Source of the DNA: Psychrobacter immobilis
Lineage (GTDB): Bacteria; Pseudomonadota; Gammaproteobacteria; Pseudomonadales; Moraxellaceae
Length of the DNA stretch: 64,000 nucleotides
Assembly: GCF_904846185.1 (NCBI RefSeq)
Contig: NZ_CAJGZQ010000011.1
Coordinates: forward strand, 41,773-105,772
Direction of reading: 5' to 3'
How positions within the stretch are numbered: position 1 is the stretch's first letter; each line of letters starts with the position of its first letter. The notes beneath the pieces were generated by a model that worked only from the letters and a program-made list of their open reading frames with translations, was not told where the DNA came from and did not search any database. Position numbers and translations under genes: made by a program. Shown here in pieces: positions 19,127 through 29,539 of this stretch.

Positions 19127-19368
19127 ATGTTCTTAATTTGCCATGGCAACAGGTAGTTATGTGATTAATCAATACGTTAACATAAGCTACGCCAAATCAA
19201 CATTACTCAACATACTATTACTATCTACCTCACCTATCTTTGTCTATACTCATAATGGTAAGCAGTAACAAAGTGTAGTTATATATAAAGTGTGGTTATA
19301 TATGAAAGTATATGCCATTAAAAAAATAATGATGAATAATAAATAACAATATTTAAAGGAGTATGTAA
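19127..19368 (+). other. kbp upstream region with a 17-base tandem repeat
   Basis: No gene is seen. Two tandem 17-base units (19270-19286 and 19287-19303, one mismatch, form AAAGTGTRGTTATATAT) lie about 65 bases before the kbp start. They may be paired regulator sites or a slippage product. No clear promoter was found. Confidence 0.5.
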
Positions 19369-19878
19369 ATGGGTATGTTCAGTTTTGCAAAAGATATCGG
19401 TGATAAAATTTTCAATCGTGATGACGCCAAACACGATGCCAGGTCAGAAACAAAAGCAGACGCCAATACGCCAGTACAGAGCAGCGAGCCTTCTGCGCAA
19501 TCAGTTGCCAATATTTTACTTCGTCGTATTCAGCAGCAGAATCTGAATATTAGTGATTTGAAAATCAAGTATAACGGCTCAACAGATACTGCAGAAATCA
19601 GCGGTAAAGCTAAAACGCAAGCAGACCGCGAAAAAGCGATTATCGCCATTGGTAATGTACAAAACGTGGCTAAGGTAATCGATAATATTGATATCGAAGA
19701 AGATGCGCCTGAGTCAACGATGTATACAGTGAAATCTGGTGATAGCTTGTCTAAGATCGCAAAAGAGGTTTATGGTTCAGCGGATGATTATATGAAAATC
19801 TTCGAAGCCAATAAGCCGATGCTATCTAGCCCTGATAAGATTTATCCTGGTCAAGTACTGCGTATTCCTAAGCCATAA
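19369..19878 (+). CDS. kbp: BON/LysM domain protein, Kbp (YgaU)-like
   Basis: The 169-residue product resembles E. coli Kbp, a cytoplasmic potassium-binding protein with a BON domain then a LysM domain. The start MGMFSFAKDIGDKIF, a BON-like segment at about residues 45-105, and a C-terminal LysM (TVKSGDSLSKIAKEVYGS ... IFEANKPMLSSPDKIYPGQVLRIP) fit. A ~35-residue Asp/Ala/Ser-rich insert follows the N-terminal helix. No signal peptide is seen. AAAGGAG lies 7 bases before the ATG. Confidence 0.85.
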   Translation: MGMFSFAKDIGDKIFNRDDAKHDARSETKADANTPVQSSEPSAQSVANILLRRIQQQNLNISDLKIKYNGSTDTAEISGKAKTQADREKAIIAIGNVQNVAKVIDNIDIEEDAPESTMYTVKSGDSLSKIAKEVYGSADDYMKIFEANKPMLSSPDKIYPGQVLRIPKP

Positions 19879-19915
19879 TAGGCTTTTGAACTGTCAAAAA
19901 TATGTGTGAGTAAAA

Positions 19916-19948
19916 AATGCCTCTTATTTTATTAAGAGGCATTTTTTT
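19916..19948. terminator. Terminator between kbp and queG
   Basis: AATGCCTCTTA and TAAGAGGCATT form an 11-base stem with a 6-base loop and flanking A and T runs, suitable for both converging genes. Confidence 0.9.
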
Positions 19949-19974
19949 GGCATATAGAAATATAAACTTAAGAT

Positions 19975-21207
19975 TTAGAGATTTTTTAACTTCTCGTACT
20001 GTTCTGCTATGGCCCAATTGATATGTACATCGAGCATTTCGTTATGTACGCCCAACTTTGATTGTAACTGAGTAATGGTTTCTTCATTACTATTAGCATT
20101 TCCAAGACCAATCGCGATATTACGCAAAAAGTTCACATAGCCTGTGCGTCTGAGCGGGCTACCTTCAGTTTTTTTCATAAATTCAGCTTCTTGCCATTGC
20201 CACAGCTCAAGCAGACTGCTGCTATCAAGGTTATGCCGTGGTGCGAAGTCCTCTACAGGTGTCAGATTGGCGTAGCGATTCCAAGGGCAGATAAGTTGAC
20301 AGTCGTCACAACCGAAGATGCGATTACCAATCGCGCGGCGGTATTTTATATCAATAATACCGTCGTGCTCGATAGTGAGGTAGGAGATGCAAGCTGCAGC
20401 ATTGAGCTCATAGGGCGCGACAATCGCTTGAGTGGGACAGATGTCGATACAAGCGCTACAACTGCCGCAATGCTCTTTGACAGGTTTGTCATCAGGTAAT
20501 TCGAGGCTAATAAATAGCTCACCCAATACAAAAAATGAACCCGCTTGCTTGTTGATTAATAAGGTATGCTTTCCTGTCCAGCCAAGACCAGCAGCATCGG
20601 CAATGGGTCGCTCGAAAATAGGAGCAGAGTCGCTAAAAGGCCTAAAAATAAAATCTTGTTCTGAACCTATATTGAGGTGTTGCCACTCAGGAAGCATGGC
20701 TTCTATCTTTAGTGCCAATTGTTTCAAACGACTGCGCATCGTTTTATGATAGTCGCGTCCTCTGGCATAACGAGCGATGATACCCTGATTGGGGTAGTCA
20801 TTGTCAGTGACCGTACGTGGGGTTGGTGCTTGAGTCAGATAGTCCATACGGACACTGATGATGGTTTTTGCCCCTTCTACCAGTTGGTCAGGATTTGCCC
20901 GCAGTTCATGGTTGTTATGCATAAACTGCAGTTGCCCCTCATAACCTTTTTCGAGCCATTGTTGCAATTGTACAATCTGCTTAGCAAATAAAGGATGATG
21001 CACCGATAAAAAACCGCAGTCGGCAAACCCTAAAGCCTGTGCTTGGTCTTTAATCCATTGTTTGACATCTGCTGTGGTGGTAAATGTTGGGCTATTATTC
21101 ACATTAATCTTTTTTTCGGACGCAGGCTTAGGTTCAGTAGAGATTTGCTTAGCTGATTTCTGCTGGGTTGAAGAGATAGGCAAGTTTACTTTAGGAAGAT
21201 TATTCAT
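19975..21207 (-). CDS. queG: Epoxyqueuosine reductase
   Basis: QueG carries out the last step of queuosine synthesis in tRNA, reducing epoxyqueuosine with cobalamin and two 4Fe-4S clusters. Cluster motifs CGSCSACIDICP and CDDCQLICPW are visible at about residues 255-310. The 410-residue length exceeds E. coli QueG (379) because of a ~48-residue Ser/Lys/Pro-rich N-terminal extension; the family core begins near VKQWIKDQAQALGFADCG. The start at 21207 lacks a good ribosome site. It is divergent from nnr, a common neighbour. Confidence 0.95.
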   Translation of the reverse strand: MNNLPKVNLPISSTQQKSAKQISTEPKPASEKKINVNNSPTFTTTADVKQWIKDQAQALGFADCGFLSVHHPLFAKQIVQLQQWLEKGYEGQLQFMHNNHELRANPDQLVEGAKTIISVRMDYLTQAPTPRTVTDNDYPNQGIIARYARGRDYHKTMRSRLKQLALKIEAMLPEWQHLNIGSEQDFIFRPFSDSAPIFERPIADAAGLGWTGKHTLLINKQAGSFFVLGELFISLELPDDKPVKEHCGSCSACIDICPTQAIVAPYELNAAACISYLTIEHDGIIDIKYRRAIGNRIFGCDDCQLICPWNRYANLTPVEDFAPRHNLDSSSLLELWQWQEAEFMKKTEGSPLRRTGYVNFLRNIAIGLGNANSNEETITQLQSKLGVHNEMLDVHINWAIAEQYEKLKNL

Positions 21208-21398
21208 GTGTGACAGTAGGCGATAGAGTGAGTACCGATATAATAAGCCAGTGAGCTAAGAGCGCAAGTATAAAAGCAAATAATTTCACATTCATATTGA
21301 TACATACGTTGATGTAAGCGTTTGCTAAGCTGATGCTAAATGATAGTAATCATATCTCAATAAAATAAAAATCAGCAAAAAATACTCAAGGATTAGTT

Positions 21399-23138
21399 AT
21401 GAAAAATCAGACCAATTTATTACCTATAAAAAGTACAAAACCTATCCCGTTATATAGCAGTGAACAACTCTATGCGATGGAGCAAGCATGGTTTGTAGAG
21501 GGGCATGATAGTTTTGGGTTGATGAAACAAGCAGCCTGGCAAATGGCGCAACACATAGAACAATTATATGAACAAAAGCAATTAAATATCTCTTCATCAG
21601 CCACTACTTATGTGCCTCTTCGTCATATGCGTCAGCATCGAGTGAGCATTTGGGTTGGAAAGGGTAATAATGGTGGCGACGGTTGGCTCATTACTCATTA
21701 TTTACAGCAAATGGGTTGGCAGGTACAAGTGGTAACAGTGGGTTTTGAGAGTGATGATTTTGATACCAATGACACAACAGCATTTTCCGATGCACAAAAA
21801 GCCCTAAAAAAGGCACTATTGGCCAATTGCCCTTATCGACGCTTTGAAAATAGTGCTTGTGATCTAGAAGAAGGAATAGATGGTAATCTGCAAGCCGATG
21901 TTTATATTGATGCGTTGTTTGGTATTGGACTGGATCGTGCGCCTACAGGTGTTTATAAAACAGCCATTAGCACTTTTAATGAGTTATCTGAACGAAATAG
22001 TACCTTAGCCATTGCGGTTGATATTCCAAGTGGTCTGGTGGCTTCGACTGGCGAAGTGTTTGAGCATGTGGCTATACAAGCTGATATAACGCTATGCTTA
22101 ATTGCACGGAAATTCGGTTTGCATACCAAGGATGGTATGGATCATAGCGGCAAGGTAGTTGATATACCGCTGATACCTTATCCAATAAATGACAAAAGTT
22201 TCATGCCAGTAGCAACACTGATTACTACTGCATATGGTCTAAGTCCTCGCCGTCAAAATAGCTACAAAGGTAGCTATGGTCATGTACTTATTATTGGCGG
22301 TAATCGTATCGATGGCTCACAAGGTATGGGCGGCGCGGCGATATTGTCTGCTTCGAGCTCGATGGCGGCAGGAGCGGGTAAAATTACAGTTGCTTGCCAT
22401 GAGGCTTTTCATAGCGCCCTATTAACTTCGCTACCAGATGCAATGACGATCAATTTGCATGATGTGGATGGAGTGCAGGAGTTAATTAAGTCAGCCACTG
22501 TGATGGCTATTGGTATGGGGCTTGGTCGTGATGAAAAAGCAAAAGTGTTGTTTATAAAGTATCTACAAACTGCGATGACAGCTAAAAAGGCAATAGCGAT
22601 TGATGCTGATGGACTTTATCATTTGGCATCATTGCAATTAGAGCATCATGAATTGGTCTGTCAGCTGCGAGAATATAGCGTTAATCATCAAGTTTGTTTG
22701 ACACCGCACAGTGGCGAAACTGCTAGATTACTGAATAAGAGAATCAGTGAGGTGGAAAGCAATAGACTACAAGCGATAAAACAGTGCGCTACAACTTATG
22801 GTGGTGAATGGGTGCTAAAAGGCGCAGGTTCTTTGATATTAGAGCAGGGCTTAGATGAGCACCACGTTTATGTTTGTGCTGCCGGTAATGCTGGGATGGC
22901 GACGGCTGGCATGGGTGATGTGTTATCTGGTGTCATTGCTGGTCTGCTAGCGCAACAAGATTTATCATCAGGAATGCAAAGCTTGCATCAGGCGGTTGTT
23001 ATACATGGATTAGCAGGGGATACGCTGGTCAATCAAAGTAATAATACGTTATTGGTTGGACAACGAGGACTACAAGCTCAGGATATGCCAGCAGCCATTC
23101 GTCATGTAATGCAGCTATTGATTAACGTCTATAATTAG
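21399..23138 (+). CDS. nnr: Bifunctional NAD(P)H-hydrate epimerase / ADP-dependent dehydratase
   Basis: Nnr repairs hydrated NAD(P)H. The N-terminal YjeF_N epimerase half shows GKGNNGGDGW (about residue 87) and the C-terminal kinase-like dehydratase half shows GSYGHVLIIGGN and the NAGMATAGMGDVLSGVIAGLLAQ anion-hole region near residue 500. The 579-residue length is somewhat above the ~515 of E. coli, with inserts in the N half. AAGG precedes the ATG. The usual tsaE partner does not follow. Confidence 0.94.
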   Translation: MKNQTNLLPIKSTKPIPLYSSEQLYAMEQAWFVEGHDSFGLMKQAAWQMAQHIEQLYEQKQLNISSSATTYVPLRHMRQHRVSIWVGKGNNGGDGWLITHYLQQMGWQVQVVTVGFESDDFDTNDTTAFSDAQKALKKALLANCPYRRFENSACDLEEGIDGNLQADVYIDALFGIGLDRAPTGVYKTAISTFNELSERNSTLAIAVDIPSGLVASTGEVFEHVAIQADITLCLIARKFGLHTKDGMDHSGKVVDIPLIPYPINDKSFMPVATLITTAYGLSPRRQNSYKGSYGHVLIIGGNRIDGSQGMGGAAILSASSSMAAGAGKITVACHEAFHSALLTSLPDAMTINLHDVDGVQELIKSATVMAIGMGLGRDEKAKVLFIKYLQTAMTAKKAIAIDADGLYHLASLQLEHHELVCQLREYSVNHQVCLTPHSGETARLLNKRISEVESNRLQAIKQCATTYGGEWVLKGAGSLILEQGLDEHHVYVCAAGNAGMATAGMGDVLSGVIAGLLAQQDLSSGMQSLHQAVVIHGLAGDTLVNQSNNTLLVGQRGLQAQDMPAAIRHVMQLLINVYN

Positions 23139-23146
23139 CATTAAGC

Positions 23147-23644
23147 CTAGGTAGTTGAGTTGCCACAATACTGATCAATTGCCTGCTGTACGCGTTCACG
23201 TTTGAGCTCAATTTCACGACCGTCTAAATATTGACGCTTGCCATTTGCATCCATCTCATAAATACGTCCGCCGACATTTAAGTTGGTCAGATTATTGCGG
23301 AGTGACTGGCAACGCTGTGCATTGGCTTGTGCTTCTTGTTCTTTAATCCGCGCTTCAAGCGCTGCAACTCTTTGTTCTTCTACGCTTTGAGTATTAGTAC
23401 TTTGATGGGCATCTGTTTTGCCAGCCAATTGTCCTGCATTGCTTTGTCTGCCGTCACTACGAAATTCAATCAGCTCAATGTTTTTACCATTTTGCGGTGC
23501 ATGTTGGCTGTATTTGACTTCACCATGTGCACCGACAGATTTGTAAACTTGAATAGCATGACTGGCATTCATCGACAGCATTAGCACATACGCAGTACTC
23601 ATAAGCAGTTTGGTAGCAGTATTTATTTTAGACGCATATGCCAT
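23147..23644 (-). CDS. DUF4124 domain-containing secreted protein
   Basis: A 165-residue protein with a Sec signal peptide (residues 1-30, ending ASHA). The mature start IQVYKSVGAHGEVKYSQHAP is the DUF4124 pattern, a small beta module of unknown function. A Glu/Gln/Ala-rich coiled-coil follows at about residues 88-110, with two Cys later (QRCQSL and QYCGN). GAGAGGATTG precedes the ATG. It converges on nnr with 8 bases between stops. Confidence 0.8.
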   Translation of the reverse strand: MAYASKINTATKLLMSTAYVLMLSMNASHAIQVYKSVGAHGEVKYSQHAPQNGKNIELIEFRSDGRQSNAGQLAGKTDAHQSTNTQSVEEQRVAALEARIKEQEAQANAQRCQSLRNNLTNLNVGGRIYEMDANGKRQYLDGREIELKRERVQQAIDQYCGNSTT

Positions 23645-24505
23645 AGTAGCAATCCTCTCAAGGGGTAAAAAACAGATGTGTATATATGTGTCAATATAAC
23701 ATTTAAGTGTTGGAATGGTACTAAAAATGTACCAGCTTTCGATTCTAACAAATAATCCTTATGAATGTATATTATTTAATAACTAATAGTTAGGGATGGG
23801 CTTTAGAAGTTTTTCTTGACAATAGCTCACAAACCATCGAATATAATAGCAGTTGATTGGTCAGTGAGCGGCTTTTATGATATTGCCGTGGCACTTGAAA
23901 ATGAGGACGATAGGTTACTTATCAGTGGCTTACGCAGTTTTCGTTTCTTTGTGACAATGATATTGAAAAGATAGTAATCATAAAGATTGTTATCGATGAC
24001 TTTATGTATTGTCTCCGGACTTATCTGTCTACAATGACTAAGATAAACTTATTATTTGAAATGCGCTAAGCGTGACTCTAGCGGTTGTATTAAACATGGA
24101 AAAATATTCAGCAATTAAATCTTTTTAATAAGCCTGTCGTAAAATCTAACCATTTTACAAATTAGTATTGGCTGTGAGAGTGATTTAAATTGTGAATATC
24201 GATGCCTCTGTATAAATCAATCTGTTGTAAATGCTGTCTGCTATTTATCAATAATAAGCTTCTTTTATAGATGCACGCGCATCTTGTCACTGTACATCGA
24301 TAGACTCCTGCCATAAAACTGACCCTACATATATTGCTGTGTTTGAGTAGCCTGCTGTCTTATAAAACAGCGTTACTTAGAGATAGTGGGCACACATTCT
24401 TGATATGGATAAGGATTTGCAGCCATTTCTATAAGACGAACCATCTTTTGTAAATAGCGTGGTTTTCTCTTATAAATGAACGCCAATTCTTGAAAAAAAA
24501 AGGTG
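23645..24505 (+). promoter_or_regulatory. Long leader region before ilvI
   Basis: This 861-base stretch has no ordinary gene. It holds perfect TTGACA (23816-23821) and TATAAT (23842-23847) boxes but 20 bases apart. Two tiny frames, 23877-23954 (25 residues, hydrophobic) and 24202-24270 (22 residues, with Cys-Cys-Lys-Cys-Cys and a Leu-rich end), and short hairpins (24269-24284, 24353-24371) follow. It may be an ilv leader but no terminator of standard form was seen. Confidence 0.35.
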
Positions 24506-26338
24506 ATGACAGTGACGCAAACCACGCAAAGTCCGAATATGACGGGACATACCCAAACGGGGAATGCCGCCAAGAATTTTGAAGAAAAGCAACAACGCAT
24601 TGCTGAGGGTAGTGAGCAACCTATAATGCTATCTGGTGCTGAGATGTTGGTGCAATCACTGACTGATGAGGGCGTCAAATATATTTTTGGCTATCCAGGT
24701 GGTGCGGTTCTTCATATCTATGATGCTTTGTTTCAACAAGAAAATATCGAGCATATTTTAGTACGTCATGAGCAAGCAGCCGGTCACATGGCAGATGCTT
24801 ATTCGCGAGTCACAGGGCAGACAGGTGTAGTATTAGCGACGTCAGGTCCGGGTGCTACTAATACCGTAACGGCTATCGCAACAGCGTTTATGGATTCTGT
24901 GCCGATGGTGGTTATCGCAGGTCAGGTACCTAGCAGCCTAATCGGGGAAGATGCCTTCCAAGAAACAGATATGGTCGGTGTATCACGTCCTATCGTGAAG
25001 CATAGCTTTCAAGTGCGCCACGCTAGCGAAATCCCAATGATTGTCAAAAAAGCCTTTTATATTGCTCAGTCTGGACGCCCAGGTCCTGTAGTGATTGATG
25101 TACCAAAAGATATGACCGCGCCAAGTGAAAAGTTTGCTTACGCTTATCCAGAAGAAGTGTTTATACGTTCGTATCAGCCGTCATTAAAAGGTCATAGTGG
25201 TCAGATTAAAAAAGCGGTTGAAACGCTGCTTGCTGCAAAGCGTCCGATTATTTACTCTGGTGGTGGTGTTGTTTTAGGCAATGCGTATAAAGAGCTTACT
25301 AATCTTGCGCACCGTTTAAATTTACCAGTAACCAATACCTTAATGGGCTTGGGTGCGTTCCCTGGATCGGATCGTCAGTTCTTAGGTATGCTCGGCATGC
25401 ATGGCACTTATGAAGCCAATATGACCATGCATCACGCCGACGTAATCTTGGCAATAGGTGCACGTTTTGATGACCGCGTAACCAATAATGTCAAAAAATT
25501 CTGTCCGAATGCGACGATTATTCATATTGATATTGATCCTACGTCCATTTCAAAAACCATTAATGCGCATATCCCAATCGTGGGCGATGTCAAATCTGTC
25601 CTTACCGATATACTAGAGATTATCGGCAAGGATAAAGAACTTGAACAACATGCATTGTTGGATTGGTGGTCACAAATTAATGAGTGGCGTAAGCGTCATG
25701 GTCTGCGTTATGACACTAGCACTGATAATGGTATTAAGCCTCAAGCGGTCGTACAAGCCTTAGATAAAGTGACGAATAGTAACGCTATTATCACCAGTGA
25801 CGTCGGTCAGCATCAGATGTTTGCAGCGCTTTATTATACCTATAATGAGCCGCGCCAATGGCTAAACTCAGGTGGTTTAGGAACGATGGGTGTTGGCTTG
25901 CCGTATGCGATGGCAGCCAAACTTGCTAACCCTGAGCGTGACGTGGTTTGTATTACGGGTGAAGGCTCTATTCAGATGAATATTCAAGAGCTCTCAACCT
26001 GCTTACAATATAATTTGCCAGTTAAAATCTTAAATCTAAATAACGCCCAATTAGGTATGGTGAAGCAGTGGCAAGATATGCTGTACGAAGGTCGTCATGC
26101 CCATTCTTATATGAATTCACTACCAGACTTTGTCAAACTCGCTGAAAGCTATGGTCACGTCGGTATCAAGATTACTGATCCTGCGACCATGGAAGCACAG
26201 TTGGCGGAAGCCATGGCAATAACAGATAGATTGGTATTTATTGACGTTTATGTCGATCGTAACGAGCATGTATATCCGATGCAAATCGCTGGGCAAGCAA
26301 TGCGTGATATGTGGTTAACAAAAGGGGAGCGTACCTAA
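24506..26338 (+). CDS. ilvI: Acetolactate synthase, large (catalytic) subunit
   Basis: This ThDP enzyme makes acetolactate and acetohydroxybutyrate, the first common step to valine, leucine and isoleucine. Seen: [13 protein letters not shown], the catalytic Glu in [16 protein letters not shown], and the ThDP/Mg motif [12 protein letters not shown] ... LNLNN (GEGS rather than GDGS, as in Pseudomonas). The ~38-residue N-terminal Thr/Gln/Asn-rich extension before [12 protein letters not shown] is not found in E. coli IlvI. GTG 24503, ATG 24506 and GTG 24512 compete; AAGG at 24500-24503 favours 24512 by spacing. The stop overlaps ilvH by one base. Confidence 0.95.
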   Translation: MTVTQTTQSPNMTGHTQTGNAAKNFEEKQQRIAEGSEQPIMLSGAEMLVQSLTDEGVKYIFGYPGGAVLHIYDALFQQENIEHILVRHEQAAGHMADAYSRVTGQTGVVLATSGPGATNTVTAIATAFMDSVPMVVIAGQVPSSLIGEDAFQETDMVGVSRPIVKHSFQVRHASEIPMIVKKAFYIAQSGRPGPVVIDVPKDMTAPSEKFAYAYPEEVFIRSYQPSLKGHSGQIKKAVETLLAAKRPIIYSGGGVVLGNAYKELTNLAHRLNLPVTNTLMGLGAFPGSDRQFLGMLGMHGTYEANMTMHHADVILAIGARFDDRVTNNVKKFCPNATIIHIDIDPTSISKTINAHIPIVGDVKSVLTDILEIIGKDKELEQHALLDWWSQINEWRKRHGLRYDTSTDNGIKPQAVVQALDKVTNSNAIITSDVGQHQMFAALYYTYNEPRQWLNSGGLGTMGVGLPYAMAAKLANPERDVVCITGEGSIQMNIQELSTCLQYNLPVKILNLNNAQLGMVKQWQDMLYEGRHAHSYMNSLPDFVKLAESYGHVGIKITDPATMEAQLAEAMAITDRLVFIDVYVDRNEHVYPMQIAGQAMRDMWLTKGERT

Positions 26339-26835
26339 TGCAACAACAACATCTGATTTCGGTATTGATGGAAAACGAAGCGGGTTCGTTGTCGCGAGTG
26401 GTCGGTTTGTTCTCTCAACGTGGCTACAACATTGAAACTTTGAACGTTGCGCCAACAGACGACTCGAGCATTTCTCGCTTAACATTGACCACTATTACGT
26501 CACCTGAAAAAATAGAACAAATCACCAAGCAATTGCATAAATTGATTGAAGTGGTTAAAGTGCTTAATCTATCAGATACCGTACACGTCGAACGCGAGTT
26601 GATGCTCATAAAAGTACGGGCGACGGGTGGCGTACGTGAAGAGATTAAACGCAGTGCTGATATTTTCCGTGCACAAATCGTTGATGTGAACGCCAATCTA
26701 TATACCATTCAAATCGTCGGTGACAAAGCCAAACTTGACGGCTTTATTGATGTGATTGGTCGTGAACGTATTATGGAAGTGGTGCGTTCGGGTGTGATTG
26801 GTATTGCACGCGGCGAAAAAACGCTCAGTTTATAA
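26338..26835 (+). CDS. ilvH: Acetolactate synthase, small (regulatory) subunit
   Basis: The 165-residue regulatory subunit has an N-terminal ACT domain (HLISVLMENEAGSLSRVVGLFSQRGYNIETL) that binds valine for feedback inhibition, and a C-terminal ACT-like half (ELMLIKVRATGGVREEI). ATG 26338 shares one base with the ilvI stop (TAATG) and has AAAGGGGAG upstream; an in-frame earlier GTG is internal to ilvI. Confidence 0.97.
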   Translation: MQQQHLISVLMENEAGSLSRVVGLFSQRGYNIETLNVAPTDDSSISRLTLTTITSPEKIEQITKQLHKLIEVVKVLNLSDTVHVERELMLIKVRATGGVREEIKRSADIFRAQIVDVNANLYTIQIVGDKAKLDGFIDVIGRERIMEVVRSGVIGIARGEKTLSL

Positions 26836-26961
26836 TGGGTACTTACTGTACCTATTGTAGGTCAAATTATTTATTCAAACATTAACATAGCGCTTATCTC
26901 ACCCATCACTTCGATAAGGTGATTATAATTTAAGTGTTTATTTATCCATGGCAAGCCATGA

Positions 26962-27999
<1,038 letters not shown>

Positions 28000-28045
28000 T
28001 TTAGTATTAGGCTATTAAGAGATTAATCGTTGATATAGAACTAAG

Positions 28046-28080
28046 AGCCCATGCTATTACTTAATAGTGTGGGCTTTTTT
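28046..28080 (+). terminator. Terminator of ilvC
   Basis: AGCCCATGCTATT and AATAGTGTGGGCT form a 13-base stem with two wobble pairs and a 4-base loop, followed by T5-6. Confidence 0.9.
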
Positions 28081-28267
28081 AGTTTGCACTACTTTAATGA
28101 AATTTTAACCACAATCGCTTTGGTGTTGGTTGAAAACGACCAATCGATGCCTCATATATCTAGCCTTCATTGATTTTTGAATATTCTTAGTGCAACCAAT
28201 TGCTGATTAATTATCAAGACGATTGAGTTGCGCGTTCTTATTTTTTATAGATTATAGGTTGTGTGTT

Positions 28268-28693
28268 GTGCAAATATCTTATCCAGACTGGCTAACGCCG
28301 CAATTCGTATATATTACTCTTAGCGCTGTGGTAGCTGTTTTAATATGGATAGAAGGGGAGATGCTCAAAAAAACCGATGGCAAATTGCCTAAGTCTAAGT
28401 TTTTTCAAATCAGCTCACTCTTGGATACTTTGTGGTTCTTTATTTCCGTTGTCATATTATATGTGATTGACTTGACGCCACTAGCCATTACAGTACCTGC
28501 TGCTTATGGCATCTATACTACCTTTGGATGGATATACGGGACGCGTTTACTAAAGCGTAAAGGTATTCCTGATTCTCCTAAAGACTTGGTGATACCTGCT
28601 AAATACATCGCCTATAGTCAGTCATTTTCACTGATATTTTTTGCGCTTTGTTTGTTAGTATTAAGTTCACCGTGGTTACCGATATCTCAATAA
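28268..28693 (+). CDS. Small membrane protein of unknown function
   Basis: I do not recognise the family. The 141-residue product has four hydrophobic segments (about residues 10-28, 45-65, 68-85, 112-132) with short polar loops. GTG 28268 gives MQISYPDWLTPQF; a longer frame from TTG 28223 has no ribosome site. It stands alone between the ilvC terminator and the cold-shock gene, on the same strand. Confidence 0.6.
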   Translation: MQISYPDWLTPQFVYITLSAVVAVLIWIEGEMLKKTDGKLPKSKFFQISSLLDTLWFFISVVILYVIDLTPLAITVPAAYGIYTTFGWIYGTRLLKRKGIPDSPKDLVIPAKYIAYSQSFSLIFFALCLLVLSSPWLPISQ

Positions 28694-28910
28694 AGCATAT
28701 GCTGACTTATCACCTATTTATTATTTGAGATAATGCTGTCATCAACTTAAATGACACCTTTACGTTAGAATAATAGATAGTAAATGATATAAAATATCTT
28801 TCTTATCAACGTATTAGATGGTATTTTATTGGCTGTCGTGACTTTTCAAAACGGATTATCGTTGTTTACAAAAATCATCAATTTAACCTGTTGCGATTAT
28901 AAAAAGCTGC
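28694..28910 (+). other. Non-coding stretch before the cold-shock promoter
   Basis: AT-rich sequence with no gene or clear element seen. Together with the leader downstream it makes a 380-base gap before the cold-shock gene. Confidence 0.4.
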
Positions 28911-29073
28911 TATAATCAGCCTGTACTCAAAAGATTTTAGGTCGTAATTTCAAGCTATCTAACGATATTTTGATCGTATTGACTGTTGCATTTAGCAGAA
29001 AATAGTTTGGGTATATATCAATTAATCGGTGACGACACACGTCTCGCCAACAGTTAAAGAGTTAGGAAAATTT
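28911..29073 (+). promoter_or_regulatory. -10 box and ~150-base leader of the cold-shock gene
   Basis: TATAAT (28911-28916) has only a poorly spaced TTGCGA upstream (14 bases). A start near 28923 would give a leader of about 150 bases, similar in length to the 159-base E. coli cspA leader that acts as a cold sensor. Sequence similarity to the known cold box was not established. Confidence 0.45.
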
Positions 29074-29286
29074 ATGTCAGATAAAGTTGAAGGCACTGTA
29101 AAGTGGTTTAATGAAGCTAAAGGTTTTGGTTTTATCGCTCAAGACAATGGCGGACAAGACGTATTCGCTCACTACAGCGCTATCCAAGGTGGTGGTTTCA
29201 AAACTCTAGCCGAAGGCCAAAAAGTGTCTTTCATCTTAGGTGATGGCAAAAAAGGCCCACAAGCCGAGCAAATCGAAGCTATCTAA
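29074..29286 (+). CDS. Cold-shock protein (CspA family)
   Basis: A 70-residue single cold-shock domain that binds single-stranded RNA and DNA. RNP1 (KGFGFI) and RNP2-like (DVFAHYSAI) motifs and the initial [15 protein letters not shown] are intact. ATG 29074 has TAGGAAA upstream; a longer frame from 29029 is not needed. A strong terminator follows. Which Csp paralogue this is cannot be told. Confidence 0.97.
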   Translation: MSDKVEGTVKWFNEAKGFGFIAQDNGGQDVFAHYSAIQGGGFKTLAEGQKVSFILGDGKKGPQAEQIEAI

Positions 29287-29399
29287 TCTCATTTGACATC
29301 TGGTAAGCTGATTAGTCGGTAAGCTTGATGACAGTAAGATTATCAATATGCATTGATGCCTTTGTTTGTTAAAACAATAAAAATACTGTTTCAACTCTA

Positions 29400-29433
29400 A
29401 AAAAAAGCAACCTCTTATCAGGTTGCTTTTTTT
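29400..29433. terminator. Terminator of the cold-shock gene
   Basis: AGCAACCT and AGGTTGCT form an 8-base stem with a CTTATC loop, flanked by A6 and T6 or more. Confidence 0.92.
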
Positions 29434-29539
29434 ATGCCATTTTTCTCGCTATAAACGTAAAATCATCAAAAGCATACTGATATTAGCTGTCAGTCATCAG
29501 CACTGACTCAAAAAAGATCTAACAAAATAAGGTTGTTTT

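Noticed and set aside
23877..23954. 25-residue hydrophobic mini-frame after the 20-base-spaced promoter
   Set aside because: Weak ribosome site, not rich in one amino acid, and no hairpin pair follows; kept only as part of the leader description.
26838..26852. GGTAC-TTACT-GTACC dyad between ilvH and ilvC
   Set aside because: The stem is only 5 bases with no T tract, so it is not a terminator and is weak as an operator.
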